Origin: Gammaproteobacteria bacterium
GTDB lineage: Bacteria > Pseudomonadota > Gammaproteobacteria > JAIEPX01
Assembly: GCA_019748175.1 (NCBI GenBank)
Contig: JAIEPX010000007.1
Span: 1 to 64,000 of the forward strand
Reading direction: 5' to 3'
Length of the DNA: 64,000 nucleotides
Below the pieces are notes generated by a model. The model did not search any database, was not told the origin of the DNA, and saw only the letters and a program-made list of their open reading frames with translations. This document shows positions 46,588-54,975 of this stretch, one piece after another (the first letter of the stretch is position 1; each line of letters begins with the position of its first letter). Made by a program: the position numbers and the translations under genes.

Positions 46588-47679
46588 ATGGGATTTAAAT
46601 GTGGCATTGTTGGACTTCCCAACGTTGGAAAATCAACATTATTTAATGCATTAACTGAAGCGAGCGTTCAAGCTGCAAATTTTCCTTTTTGCACGATTGA
46701 CCCTCATGTCGGCATTGTTCCGATGCCTGATCTACGTCTTGATAAATTAGCGGATATTGTAAAACCACAAAATATTGTCCCTACATCAATGACATTTGTT
46801 GACATTGCCGGACTTGTAAAGGGCGCGTCTAAAGGGGAAGGATTGGGCAATAAATTTCTGGCCAATATTCGTGAAACACAAGCGATTGCTCATGTCGTTC
46901 GCTGTTTTGAAAGCGGTGATATTATCCACGTTGCAGGTAAAGTTGACCCTACAAATGATATCGAAGTGATTAACACTGAACTTGCATTGGCCGATTTAGA
47001 AACGATTTCAAATGCACTTCTTAAAGTCAGCAAAACAGCAAGATCGGGCGATAAAGTCGCAAAAGCACAACTAGAGCTTTTTGAAAAAGTTAAACTTCAT
47101 CTTGATGCAGGCAATCCTGTGCGAACAATGGATTTAGATACAAATGCGGTGGAATTGTTGCAACCATTTCAATTAATTACTCTCAAACCCGTTCTTTATA
47201 TTGCAAATGTTGATGAGCACGGTTTTGAAAATAATCCGTTGTTAACTGTCGTTGAAGAAATTGCAGCGCGAGAAAAAGCGAGCGTTATTCCCATTTGCGC
47301 AGAACTTGAGGCCCAATTAGTGGCCCTTTCCCCTTCCGAGAAAAAAGAATATCTACACGAGCTCGGCTGGGAAGAGCCTGGATTAAATCGAGTGATTCGT
47401 GCTGGTTACGACCTGCTCGGTTTACAAACGTATTTTACCGCTGGCGTAAAAGAAGTGCGCGCATGGACGGTGAATATCGGTGCAACGGCTCCACAAGCGG
47501 CCGCTGTGATTCATACTGATTTCCAAAAAGGCTTCATCCGTGCAGAAGTGATTGCATATGATGACTTCATTAATTACAAAGGTGAACAAGGCGCGAAAGA
47601 AGCCGGAAAATTGCGCGTTGAAGGTAAAGAATACATCGTCAAAGACGGCGATGTGATGCACTTCCGCTTTAACGTTTAA
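46588..47679 (+). CDS. ychF: Redox-regulated ATPase YchF (Obg-related)
   Basis: Ribosome-associated P-loop protein that prefers ATP. Walker [34 protein letters not shown] as switch region, and a C-terminal TGS domain ([20 protein letters not shown] ... [10 protein letters not shown]). 363 residues, complete. It ends the conserved rplY-pth-ychF block; a DUF4143 ATPase gene follows. Confidence 0.96.
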   Translation: MGFKCGIVGLPNVGKSTLFNALTEASVQAANFPFCTIDPHVGIVPMPDLRLDKLADIVKPQNIVPTSMTFVDIAGLVKGASKGEGLGNKFLANIRETQAIAHVVRCFESGDIIHVAGKVDPTNDIEVINTELALADLETISNALLKVSKTARSGDKVAKAQLELFEKVKLHLDAGNPVRTMDLDTNAVELLQPFQLITLKPVLYIANVDEHGFENNPLLTVVEEIAAREKASVIPICAELEAQLVALSPSEKKEYLHELGWEEPGLNRVIRAGYDLLGLQTYFTAGVKEVRAWTVNIGATAPQAAAVIHTDFQKGFIRAEVIAYDDFINYKGEQGAKEAGKLRVEGKEYIVKDGDVMHFRFNV

Positions 47680-47754
47680 GCTGGGTGCCCTCTCAGATAT
47701 AGCTCTAATTTAGACCTCTTTTCGAAAAATTCTCGGGTTTTTCGTCGTTCTTGA

Positions 47755-47844
47755 CATAAAGTGGGAGCACAAAGTGTACTGCCCGTTCATTTTGTGGTAC
47801 CACTTTATGTACAAATTAGACATTTAGTGGTCGCACTTTTTGTA
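47755..47844 (+). repeat. Three 24-bp direct repeats, period 33 bp, upstream of ATPase paralogue 2
   Basis: Units at 47755-47778, 47788-47811 and 47821-47844 follow the pattern CATWWWGTGG, three variable bases including a central dyad, CAC, then four variable bases and TGTA (W is A or T). Units 2 and 3 are the most alike; unit 1 has AAAG where they have TTT plus A or T. Spacers are 9 bp. The arrangement parallels the array before paralogue 1, but the sequences differ. Confidence 0.82.
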
Positions 47845-47853
47845 TCAATGAGC

Positions 47854-47859
47854 TATACT
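47854..47859 (+). promoter_or_regulatory. -10 box of ATPase paralogue 2, implying a leaderless transcript
   Basis: TATACT ends 7 nt before the ATG at 47867, the same gap as for paralogue 1. No convincing -35 is seen; the expected position (47831-47836) falls inside the third repeat unit, so a repeat-binding protein could act as activator or repressor. There is no Shine-Dalgarno. Confidence 0.55.
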
Positions 47860-47866
47860 ATACCAC

Positions 47867-49207
47867 ATGGATAGACTAATCTTACAGAAACTACGTAATT
47901 GGAGGGACGACCCTAAACGTAAGCCTCTTATCATAAAAGGGCCTCGTCAAGTCGGTAAAACCTACATATTGAATGAGTTTGGTAAACGATATTTTGATAC
48001 ATACCATTATTTTAATTTTGAGAAAGAGCCGGGCTTAGGTGAGGTGTTTGGAGTCGATCTGGACCCCAAACGGATTGTTCAAGAGTTAAGCTTGAAGCAG
48101 CGTAAGAAAATTGATTATACGAAAGACCTCATTATATTTGATGAAATACAGGCCTGCCCAAAAGCACTCACAAGCCTAAAATATTTCTGCGAAGACCTCC
48201 CTGGAACATATCTGTGCTGTGCTGGCTCATTATTAGGTATTCACCTTGGGCCAGTGTCTTACCCGGTTGGTAAAGTTGACCACCTCTCAATGCATCCTAT
48301 GTCATTTTTAGAATTCATGATGGCAACAGGAAGTGAGCTGTATGTAGAGCTATTAAATAATCTCACCATATCTAGTCAAATTCCAACTGTAGCTCATCAA
48401 CATCTGTGGGAATGCTTAAAGCATTATTTTATCGTGGGTGGATTACCAGAAGTCGTCAACACTTATAAAGAAAATAGCAAAGACTTATTCACCGCTTTCA
48501 ATTTAGCTAGAGAAAAACAAAGTGATCTTATAACAGGGTATTTTTCTGACATCGCGAAACACTCTGGGAAAATTAATGCAATGCATATTAACCGAGTTTG
48601 GCAATCAATTCCGGAGCAACTAGGCCTCTCGCAGGATGGATCTGCGAAAAAATATAAGTTCAAAGATGTTATACCAGGCATTGATCGTTTCAGTAAAATG
48701 TCAGGAGCAATTGATTGGCTAGAATCAGCTGATTTAATAATCAAAGTAACTATTGCACACCAAAGTCAATTACCTTTACGATCCTACACAAAAGAAAATA
48801 CTTTTAAACTATTTATTTTTGACGTTGGGATATTAGGAGCCCTATCAAATCTTCCACCGTCAACAATAATGGATTATAATTACGGATCTTATAAAGGATA
48901 CTTTGCCGAAAACTTCGCCGCACAAGCATTCAGCTACTCAAGCACAGACCAGATATTTAGCTGGAATGAAGGGAAATCAGAGATAGAGTTTCTAAGACAA
49001 ATTGATGGCCATATTATCCCAGTAGAAGTGAAATCAGGATGGGTTACTCAAGCAAAAAGCCTTCGCGTTTACAATGATAAATACCAACCAAATTACAGAG
49101 TAATCATGAGCGGGAAGACTTTGACCATTGATAACAACACAAATGTTCACAATTATCCTTTGTACCTGGCCGCTCAATTTCCTTTAAAAGATATTATTGA
49201 ACAATAG
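47867..49207 (+). CDS. AAA_14/DUF4143 ATPase (paralogue 2)
   Basis: 446 residues. Walker A GPRQVGKT (25-32), Walker B LIIFDEIQA, CCAGSLLGIHL sensor region, and a C-terminal DUF4143 part with FLRQIDGHIIPVEVKSG. The first metal-ligand position reads EIEF where paralogue 1 has EVDF, a conservative change. It aligns end to end with paralogue 1 but with low identity, so they are old relatives, not a recent duplication. It follows ychF after a 187-bp gap holding three direct repeats. Confidence 0.9.
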   Translation: MDRLILQKLRNWRDDPKRKPLIIKGPRQVGKTYILNEFGKRYFDTYHYFNFEKEPGLGEVFGVDLDPKRIVQELSLKQRKKIDYTKDLIIFDEIQACPKALTSLKYFCEDLPGTYLCCAGSLLGIHLGPVSYPVGKVDHLSMHPMSFLEFMMATGSELYVELLNNLTISSQIPTVAHQHLWECLKHYFIVGGLPEVVNTYKENSKDLFTAFNLAREKQSDLITGYFSDIAKHSGKINAMHINRVWQSIPEQLGLSQDGSAKKYKFKDVIPGIDRFSKMSGAIDWLESADLIIKVTIAHQSQLPLRSYTKENTFKLFIFDVGILGALSNLPPSTIMDYNYGSYKGYFAENFAAQAFSYSSTDQIFSWNEGKSEIEFLRQIDGHIIPVEVKSGWVTQAKSLRVYNDKYQPNYRVIMSGKTLTIDNNTNVHNYPLYLAAQFPLKDIIEQ

Positions 49208-49226
49208 ATGACACAATATCCTATTT

Positions 49227-49877
49227 TTAACTCTCATCGCGCTTGAACTCATTGTAAATATTTTGAAAATTTTTAAACCTATCTTTTGTGTCAGGATTAT
49301 TATGAATATGATCAATATAAACTTTGTTTATTTCATAATAAAATTTTACTGAGTCCTTAAATAAACTTTTTATTTCATTTTTCTGATCTATTTCACCTTT
49401 TGAATAAATAAAACCCAACGTATCAAAAAACTCTATGAGCGAGAGTATATATATAAACTTGGATTCATACTCTTTAATTTTTACTTCTGTATCTGGTTTT
49501 GAAATCTTATATATCTCTTTAGAAGCCATTTTCACGGCGTCTTTATATAAAGCTTTATTGCTCATGAAAAATACCCTATAGAATCTTTGAAAATATTCAT
49601 CGATTAATTTTCTTGCTTTTATAATTTCAACTGTATGCCAAAGCTGATCCAACTTTAGCATATGATCACCCAAATTTATTTTGGCTATTTTATTTAATTG
49701 ATTATATGCAATATAAGCAATAGCCATGGTTGCGATCATAGTCAAAACAGTTGCAATCATAGTCAAAAATGCTATCAACTGAGAATACTCTCCCTCATAT
49801 TGAAATAAGCTGAACAACAAAATAGTCAACGCCATTATAAGAACGATGATAATAATATTTCTAGCATTAAATCCCAT
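49227..49877 (-). CDS. Membrane-anchored protein of unknown function, 216 aa
   Basis: Two N-terminal membrane helices (NIIIIVLIMALTILLFSLF, residues 7-25, and FLTMIATVLTMIATMAIAYI, residues 37-56) are followed by a soluble helical domain of about 155 residues rich in Lys, Tyr and Phe (RKLIDEYFQRFYRVFFMSN). This is the layout of DUF4760-like proteins, though I am not sure of membership. GAGGTG precedes the ATG. It is convergent with the DUF4143 ATPase gene. Confidence 0.7.
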   Translation of the reverse strand: MGFNARNIIIIVLIMALTILLFSLFQYEGEYSQLIAFLTMIATVLTMIATMAIAYIAYNQLNKIAKINLGDHMLKLDQLWHTVEIIKARKLIDEYFQRFYRVFFMSNKALYKDAVKMASKEIYKISKPDTEVKIKEYESKFIYILSLIEFFDTLGFIYSKGEIDQKNEIKSLFKDSVKFYYEINKVYIDHIHNNPDTKDRFKNFQNIYNEFKRDES

Positions 49878-49990
49878 TTAACACCTCATATTAAAGAGAG
49901 AAATCACACTCACTATAAAGTATAGCACATTAATAAATTAGAGGTGTTTGAAAGAACCATATATTGATAAATGCTAGTGACAAGATAACT

Positions 49991-50382
49991 TTAAAATACA
50001 GTGGGAAGAGTTAATGTAGTTTCTTTCTCCAAGTCAATAACAGCATCAGTTCAAAGAGGCAAAGGCCGATTAAAATCACCATCCCCAAAATTATCAGAAT
50101 GCAAAATTGGAATATTAATTCCGTTTTCCTCTAAGAGACTGAGAAATCTTTCGAACAATATTGGTTTAACGATTGCAAAACGATCATGATCGAGTTTGGA
50201 ATCTAAAAAACTGCATAAAATAATGTCTTTTGCATCTTAAATGTCCCACTACGAATTAATTCCATCAACATTGTTTCGATGCGGCCTGGTCTTTGAGGTT
50301 GATCTTCGATTAAAACAATTTTAGCTTTTCCATATAGGGCGGTTTTTTTGTTCCCATGTGAGCGACAAGAATATTCAAGCAT
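49991..50382 (-). pseudogene. Frameshifted remnant of a soluble protein of unknown family
   Basis: Minus-strand translation from the ATG at 50382 reads sensibly (KTALYGKAKIVLIEDQPQRP, GRIETMLMELIRSGTFK), then leaves frame near 50225-50245. It continues in another frame with DAKDIILCSFLDSKLDHDRF and AIVKPILFERFLSLLEENGI, meets an internal stop after FNRPLPL, and resumes TDAVIDLEKETTLTLP to a stop at 49991-49993. Protein-like composition on both sides of the break argues for a decayed gene. No family recognised. A 62-codon plus-strand frame over the same DNA is a shadow. Confidence 0.6.
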
Positions 50383-50553
50383 CAGTTAATTCACATGCCC
50401 AAAAATCCAAGAATGATTATTTTCTTAATTTCTTGCACCGTCAAGCCTTGAAGAATAGGAAAATTAAAGATATAATTCCTTTCAAGCAATCAGGCACATG
50501 ATAAGATTTTTAATATTCTATTCAATATTTTTTAGCTTAACCAGGAATGCACT

Positions 50554-51255
50554 GTGAATACTCTTTCCCAGATTAAAAAAACCTTATCTAATTTAGCTCA
50601 AGAATCGAGCACAAATAATACTGTTTTTTTTAAAACCGATCCCGGTGGGTACGCTGAAAACGATCAATTTATTGGTGTAAGCGTTCCTGATTTACGAAAA
50701 ATTGCAAAAGATTTTTCTGACGCTTCTCTGTACGAGATAAGCAAATTACTAAAATCGAAAATTAATGAAGAGCGTTTATTGGCCCTGATTCTACTTGTTA
50801 ATCAATACCAGAAATCTGATAAAAATGCGCGGGCTGAACGTTTTCAATTTTATCTAGATCACTTAAAACATGTTAATAATTGGAACCTTGTTGATAGCTC
50901 CGCTCATTTGATTATTGGCGCTCATATATTAAATGATGACAAAAAACTTTTACTGACGCTGGGCAAATCAAAAGAAATGTGGGAACGAAGAATTGCAATT
51001 GTTTCGACGTGGTATTTTATTCGAAAAAATCAACTTGAATGGACGTTTAAGATTGCTCTTCTTTTGTTAAAAGATGAGCATGATTTAATTCATAAAGCAG
51101 TTGGCTGGATGTTACGCGAAGCGGGTAAAAAAAACGAAGTCATGCTGATTGAATTTCTTGATCAACATGCCACTAAAATGCCTAGAACTATGCTGCGATA
51201 TTCTATTGAGAAATTTCCAGACACGAAAAGAAAATATTATTTATCATTGAAGTAA
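50554..51255 (+). CDS. AlkD-like DNA alkylation repair protein
   Basis: 233 residues built of HEAT-like helical repeats (VSVPDLRKIAKDFSDASLYE, VNNWNLVDSSAHLIIG, WERRIAIVSTWYFIRKNQLE, HKAVGWMLREAGKK). The order VPDLRKIAK, WNLVDSSA, RRIAIVSTWYFI and VGWMLREAGK is that of AlkD glycosylases, which excise positively charged N3- and N7-alkylpurines. GTG start with AGGA upstream. With ogt this is the second alkylation-repair gene in the window. Confidence 0.9.
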   Translation: MNTLSQIKKTLSNLAQESSTNNTVFFKTDPGGYAENDQFIGVSVPDLRKIAKDFSDASLYEISKLLKSKINEERLLALILLVNQYQKSDKNARAERFQFYLDHLKHVNNWNLVDSSAHLIIGAHILNDDKKLLLTLGKSKEMWERRIAIVSTWYFIRKNQLEWTFKIALLLLKDEHDLIHKAVGWMLREAGKKNEVMLIEFLDQHATKMPRTMLRYSIEKFPDTKRKYYLSLK

Positions 51256-51283
51256 AAAACTCAGACTAAAATCCAACCAATCT

Positions 51284-51706
51284 CTATTTTTTATCAACTA
51301 TTTTCCATTCGATTTCCCCTGCTCGCCCCCAAACAACAGAACTCTTTATTATATGATAGGTCGCAGTAATCCCAGGGTCGGCGTACATTAGCTTAGCGTG
51401 GATATCAGCTTTCCACAAAGTCCACACACCTTCTTGACATTTTAATTTAATATTCTTGCCACCACAACTATACGTTAATTCGATTTCAGATCCTCGAACA
51501 ATAGAATCTTCCATAAGGCACATATCAGCTTGATTAGGATTTACTTGTGCTGCAGGGGAAATAGACAACGAAACATTTTTGATATATTTATTTTCAAGTT
51601 TACAGATATTATCAGTGTCGTTTTTTATACGCACGACTACCCGCGCATTTGCCTGGCATGATATAAAAATGAGCAATAACACGAGGGTGAATTTAAATAG
51701 TTTCAT
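51284..51706 (-). CDS. Secreted protein, tandem paralogue 2
   Basis: 140 residues with a Sec signal peptide (KLFKFTLVLLLIFISCQANA). The mature part shares NDTDNICKLENK, the CGGKNIKLKCQEGVW block and YADPGITATY with the neighbour at 51746-52165. Four cysteines in conserved positions suggest two disulphides. No known family. It is transcribed with its paralogue, 39 bp downstream. Confidence 0.75.
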   Translation of the reverse strand: MKLFKFTLVLLLIFISCQANARVVVRIKNDTDNICKLENKYIKNVSLSISPAAQVNPNQADMCLMEDSIVRGSEIELTYSCGGKNIKLKCQEGVWTLWKADIHAKLMYADPGITATYHIIKSSVVWGRAGEIEWKIVDKK

Positions 51707-51745
51707 GCTTCTCTTAACCTATATATATTTTTGAATTTTCTTGAA

Positions 51746-52165
51746 TTAATTGTTCAAGATGTTCCAACGAATTACTCCAACTTGACCCCATAATGCCGAA
51801 CCCGTCTCTAATTTATATGTGCCTGTAATTCCTGGATCAGCATATTCTAATTTGGCATTCACTGCACCTGCAGAAATAAACCATAAATCTTCTTGGCAAG
51901 TAATACTTATTTTTTTACCACCACAATTAAAAAACAACTCGATTTCAGGGCCACGAAATCCAGAATCCATCATCCTAAAAATCCCTACATCATTCTGCGC
52001 AATTCTCACAGGGGGATAGGTATACAATAACCCGTGTTTTAACTCTTTGTTTACTAGCTTACAAATGTTATCTGTATCGTTTTCAATATATACCATCACT
52101 TCCGCAAAAGCCTGAAAGGAGATAAGAGCTAGTAAGAGCGGAGCAGAGTATTTGATTGCTTTCAT
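51746..52165 (-). CDS. Secreted protein, tandem paralogue 1
   Basis: 139 residues from the ATG at 52165, which has AGGA upstream and gives a proper signal peptide (AIKYSAPLLLALISFQAFA); the frame continues 15 codons further up. The mature part has NDTDNICKLVNK, FNCGGKKISITCQEDLW and YADPGITGTY, matching the downstream gene throughout. Both are small, probably periplasmic or secreted; function unknown. Confidence 0.75.
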   Translation of the reverse strand: MKAIKYSAPLLLALISFQAFAEVMVYIENDTDNICKLVNKELKHGLLYTYPPVRIAQNDVGIFRMMDSGFRGPEIELFFNCGGKKISITCQEDLWFISAGAVNAKLEYADPGITGTYKLETGSALWGQVGVIRWNILNN

Positions 52166-52418
52166 GTTATTCCTAATAGTTAGGATAATGATGTTGGGTA
52201 AATCTGACATTTTCTGCGGCTCATGTCAAGAATTTAACAATTAGCCAGCAGCTCACACTGAACATGAGGCATGGTGGGAATACGTATTACCCGAGTTAGG
52301 TAGCAGAATCACTGTTTTTAGCCTAGAATTAATCAATCTCATGTTAGCTTGCCTAATGTTCTCTATGCACTTTTAGGTGAATAATCATGACAGAATACTG
52401 ACAAGGAACCGGTCAATC

Positions 52419-53750
52419 ATGGCTTCTTTATTTCAATGTTTGAGAAATTTCGCAATCCTGGCGATGATATTTGCCGGGACTACTGGTCAAGCCAGTCAAG
52501 TAGCCAACCCTGTCGCTTATTTGCTTGAAATCCAAGGGGCAATTGGTCCCGCTGTTTCTGATTTCGTGGTGCGTGGACTGGAAAAGGCGCAAGCGAATAA
52601 AGCCGAAGTTGTAATCATACAGATGGACACCCCCGGCGGATTATCGGAATCCATGCGAGAGATTAATAAAGCCATTTTAGCTTCGAGCGTACCTGTGGTG
52701 ACTTATGTATCCCCCAGCGGAGCCCGAGCAGCAAGTGCAGGAACCTACATTCTTTACGCCAGTCATTTTGCGGTTATGGCACCCGGCACGAATTTAGGCG
52801 CCGCAACACCTGTATCAATCGGAATGCCAGGATCCTCTGAAGCATCCAAAGACAAACACGAATCCACTCTCGAACATAAAGCAACCAGTGATGCCACCGC
52901 CTATATTCGTAGCCTAGCTCAATTACGAGGACGCAATGTTCAGTGGGCAATGCAAGCCGTCATTAAAGCTGAAAGTTTATCTGAGAAAGAAGCGCTAGAA
53001 AAAAAAGTGATTGATTTTTCTGCGGACGATATACATCAGTTATTATCCGAATTAAATGGACGTCACACTGAAATTGGGGGCAAAACAGTTACTCTACTAA
53101 CAAAAAATATCTCCTTAGAAAAAATTACACCTGACTGGAGAACACGATTTTTATCAGTAATCACAGATCCTAGCGTAGCTTACTTACTTTTGTTAGTTGG
53201 GATATATGGATTATTTTTAGAATTTACGACACCCGGCGTAACAGTCCCTGGAGCTATAGGCGCAATTGCATTATTTATCTCTGTGTATGCCTTGCAGTTG
53301 CTACCAGTAAACTATGCGGCATTAGGATTAATTATTTTAGGCATAGGTTTTTTAATTTCAGAGCTTTATATCACAAGCTACGGAATTTTAGGTCTTTGCG
53401 GCGCGATTGCATTTTTAATTGGATCTATTATGTTGATAGATACCAATGTTGCAGGCTTTGGAATTCCATTGCAACTCATTATTGGAGCAACAGTAATAAC
53501 GGTAGGGCTTATATCATTAATTATAACGCTGGTTATACGAGCACAACACACACCTGAAGTCACAGGACGTGAGGCTATTTTAATTAGCACTGGAGAAGTT
53601 GTTGCTATTTACGATAATATTATTCAAGTTCGTATTCAAGGTGAAATTTGGCAAGCCAAATCATCATCGCCGCTGCATGTTGGACAACATGTAAAAGTAG
53701 TTGAAATGCATGGTCTTATTTTACAGGTTGAACCATTGGGAGAATCGTAA
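52419..53750 (+). CDS. NfeD-family membrane serine protease
   Basis: From the ATG at 52419 (AAGGAA upstream) the 443-residue protein has a signal peptide, a ClpP-like protease domain (IIQMDTPGGLSESMREINKA; SPSGARAASAGTYILYASH with the Ser; a Lys downstream near SEKEALEKKV), then four membrane helices and a C-terminal OB-type NfeD domain (GEVVAIYDNIIQVRIQGEIW). It cleaves hydrophobic C-termini of partner stomatin-like proteins. The slipin gene overlaps its stop codon, the usual nfeD-slipin operon. Confidence 0.92.
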   Translation: MASLFQCLRNFAILAMIFAGTTGQASQVANPVAYLLEIQGAIGPAVSDFVVRGLEKAQANKAEVVIIQMDTPGGLSESMREINKAILASSVPVVTYVSPSGARAASAGTYILYASHFAVMAPGTNLGAATPVSIGMPGSSEASKDKHESTLEHKATSDATAYIRSLAQLRGRNVQWAMQAVIKAESLSEKEALEKKVIDFSADDIHQLLSELNGRHTEIGGKTVTLLTKNISLEKITPDWRTRFLSVITDPSVAYLLLLVGIYGLFLEFTTPGVTVPGAIGAIALFISVYALQLLPVNYAALGLIILGIGFLISELYITSYGILGLCGAIAFLIGSIMLIDTNVAGFGIPLQLIIGATVITVGLISLIITLVIRAQHTPEVTGREAILISTGEVVAIYDNIIQVRIQGEIWQAKSSSPLHVGQHVKVVEMHGLILQVEPLGES

Positions 53751-54502
53751 TGGAAGTTTTTATTTTATTTGCGTTAGTTATTGTGGGATTCATTTTATTA
53801 AACACTATTCGTGTCATCAAACAATTTGAGCGCGGCGTCGTTTTAACTTTTGGACGGTTCTGGGGAATAAAAGCGCCTGGGTTACGTTTATTAATCCCAG
53901 GCGTACAAACCATGGTACGCATCGATTTACGTACAGTGGTAATGGATATACCTAGCCAAGATGTGATTTTACGAGATAATGTCTCAGCGCGCGTTAATGC
54001 CGTTTTGTATTTTCGTGTAGTTGATCCAGAAAAAGCCTATTTGCAAGTACAAAATTATTACGAAGCCACCAACCAATTAGCACAAACAACTTTACGATCG
54101 GTGCTAGGCCAGCATGAACTTGATGATGTTTTATCCGAACGTGACAAACTCAATGCGGATATTCAAAAAATACTAGATTCACAAACTGATGCCTGGGGCA
54201 TTAAAGTCGGCATTGTAGAAATTAAACACATCGACATTGATGAAAGTATGATACGTGCGATTGCAAAACAAGCTGAAGCTGAACGTGAACGCCGTGCGAA
54301 AGTGATTCATGCTGAAGGTGAATTACAAGCCTCCGCCAAATTAGCTGAAGCTGCTGAGGTTTTATCCAGCAGCCGTGGCGGTATAACACTTCGATACTTG
54401 CAAACTTTAAATAGCATCTCCGAAGAAAATGCCACAACAATTGTTTTTCCTGTTGATCTTCTAGAAAAATTTGCAGGGATAATTTCAGGTGCTAAATCCT
54501 GA
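53750..54502 (+). CDS. Slipin (stomatin/SPFH family protein)
   Basis: 250 residues: one N-terminal hairpin helix (VFILFALVIVGFILLNTI), the SPFH/band-7 domain (FERGVVLTFGRFWGIKAPGL, RDNVSARVNAVLYFRVVDPE, TLRSVLGQHELDDVLSERDK) and a helical oligomerisation region (KQAEAERERRAKVIHAEGEL). It scaffolds membrane microdomains and is the partner and substrate of NfeD. Start overlaps the nfeD stop by one base. Confidence 0.94.
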   Translation: MEVFILFALVIVGFILLNTIRVIKQFERGVVLTFGRFWGIKAPGLRLLIPGVQTMVRIDLRTVVMDIPSQDVILRDNVSARVNAVLYFRVVDPEKAYLQVQNYYEATNQLAQTTLRSVLGQHELDDVLSERDKLNADIQKILDSQTDAWGIKVGIVEIKHIDIDESMIRAIAKQAEAERERRAKVIHAEGELQASAKLAEAAEVLSSSRGGITLRYLQTLNSISEENATTIVFPVDLLEKFAGIISGAKS

Positions 54503-54515
54503 TTTGTAGTTATAT

Positions 54516-54551
54516 TTCAGGGTCGCGAAAATTTCGCGCCCCTGAACTTTT
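54516..54551 (+). terminator. Hairpin terminator after nfeD-slipin
   Basis: TTCAGGG-TCGCGAAA / TTTCGCG-CCCCTGAA folds into a stem of about 14 bp with few mismatches, 14 bp past the slipin stop, followed by CTTTT. Confidence 0.8.
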
Positions 54552-54562
54552 CATTTGCAAAA

Positions 54563-54860
54563 TTTACCACCCTGCATCATCGATTGCCTCTAAATAAATC
54601 AAGACTAGTAAACTGCCTTCATGAACAGTTATATCAACAAAATCTTGATTAGCTCGATTAAAACAAGCGCTACGCCCTGGGAATGTTAATTCTGACCGAT
54701 TTAAATCCCATTTTAATCCTTTGGTATCGACAATTGCAGAGGGCATTCCTAACAACGAAATTTTCTGTCCTTTTTTTACTGTGATTCGCTGAACCTCTGT
54801 GTTTTTAATTGTAAATCCATAAATAGGAGGCGCATAAAAGGCAGAATCTGTTTTTAAAAA
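54563..54860. repeat. 298-bp perfect direct repeat, left copy
   Basis: Identical over all 298 positions, by block-by-block comparison, to 59429-59726. It consists of the last 98 codons of the thiamine pyrophosphokinase gene plus one base. The two copies are 4866 bp apart and enclose the coiled-coil, aminotransferase and PAS-LuxR genes. Confidence 0.95.
54564..54860 (-). pseudogene. 3' fragment of thiamine pyrophosphokinase gene
   Basis: Encodes the final 98 residues of the enzyme in the same frame up to the stop codon (…DAGW), without the nucleotide-binding N-terminal half. An internal ATG could give 63 residues (MLGMPSAIVDTKGLKWDLNR onward), but there is no ribosome site of note. It is a non-functional duplicate of the 3' end of the intact gene at 59430. 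Confidence 0.9.
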
Positions 54861-54867
54861 TATGTAA

Positions 54868-54975
54868 TTAAGAGTATTTAACTACTCGTATCAATTCTAA
54901 CATGCACCAGGCTCTTGGCTCAGGCGATTTCAGAAATTGTTTTAAGAGTTCACCTTGTACTGCCACATTACTCAT
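54868..54975 (-). CDS. 35-codon ORF coupled to the coiled-coil gene, possibly a truncated gene
   Basis: The ATG at 54975 overlaps the stop codon of the upstream gene as ATGA. The product begins MSNVAVQGELLKQFLKSPEP and continues RAWCMLELIRVV before a stop 8 bp short of the duplicated segment. The coupling and protein-like composition suggest the start of a longer gene that was cut when the duplication formed. Too short for a family call. Confidence 0.45.
   Translation of the reverse strand: MSNVAVQGELLKQFLKSPEPRAWCMLELIRVVKYS

Noticed and set aside
44945..47844. CRISPR arrays at the two direct-repeat clusters
   Set aside because: Spacers of 8-9 bp are far too short, units are imperfect and no cas gene is present.
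50001..50189. 62-codon plus-strand ORF
   Set aside because: Shadow of the decayed minus-strand gene, which has the better protein composition.
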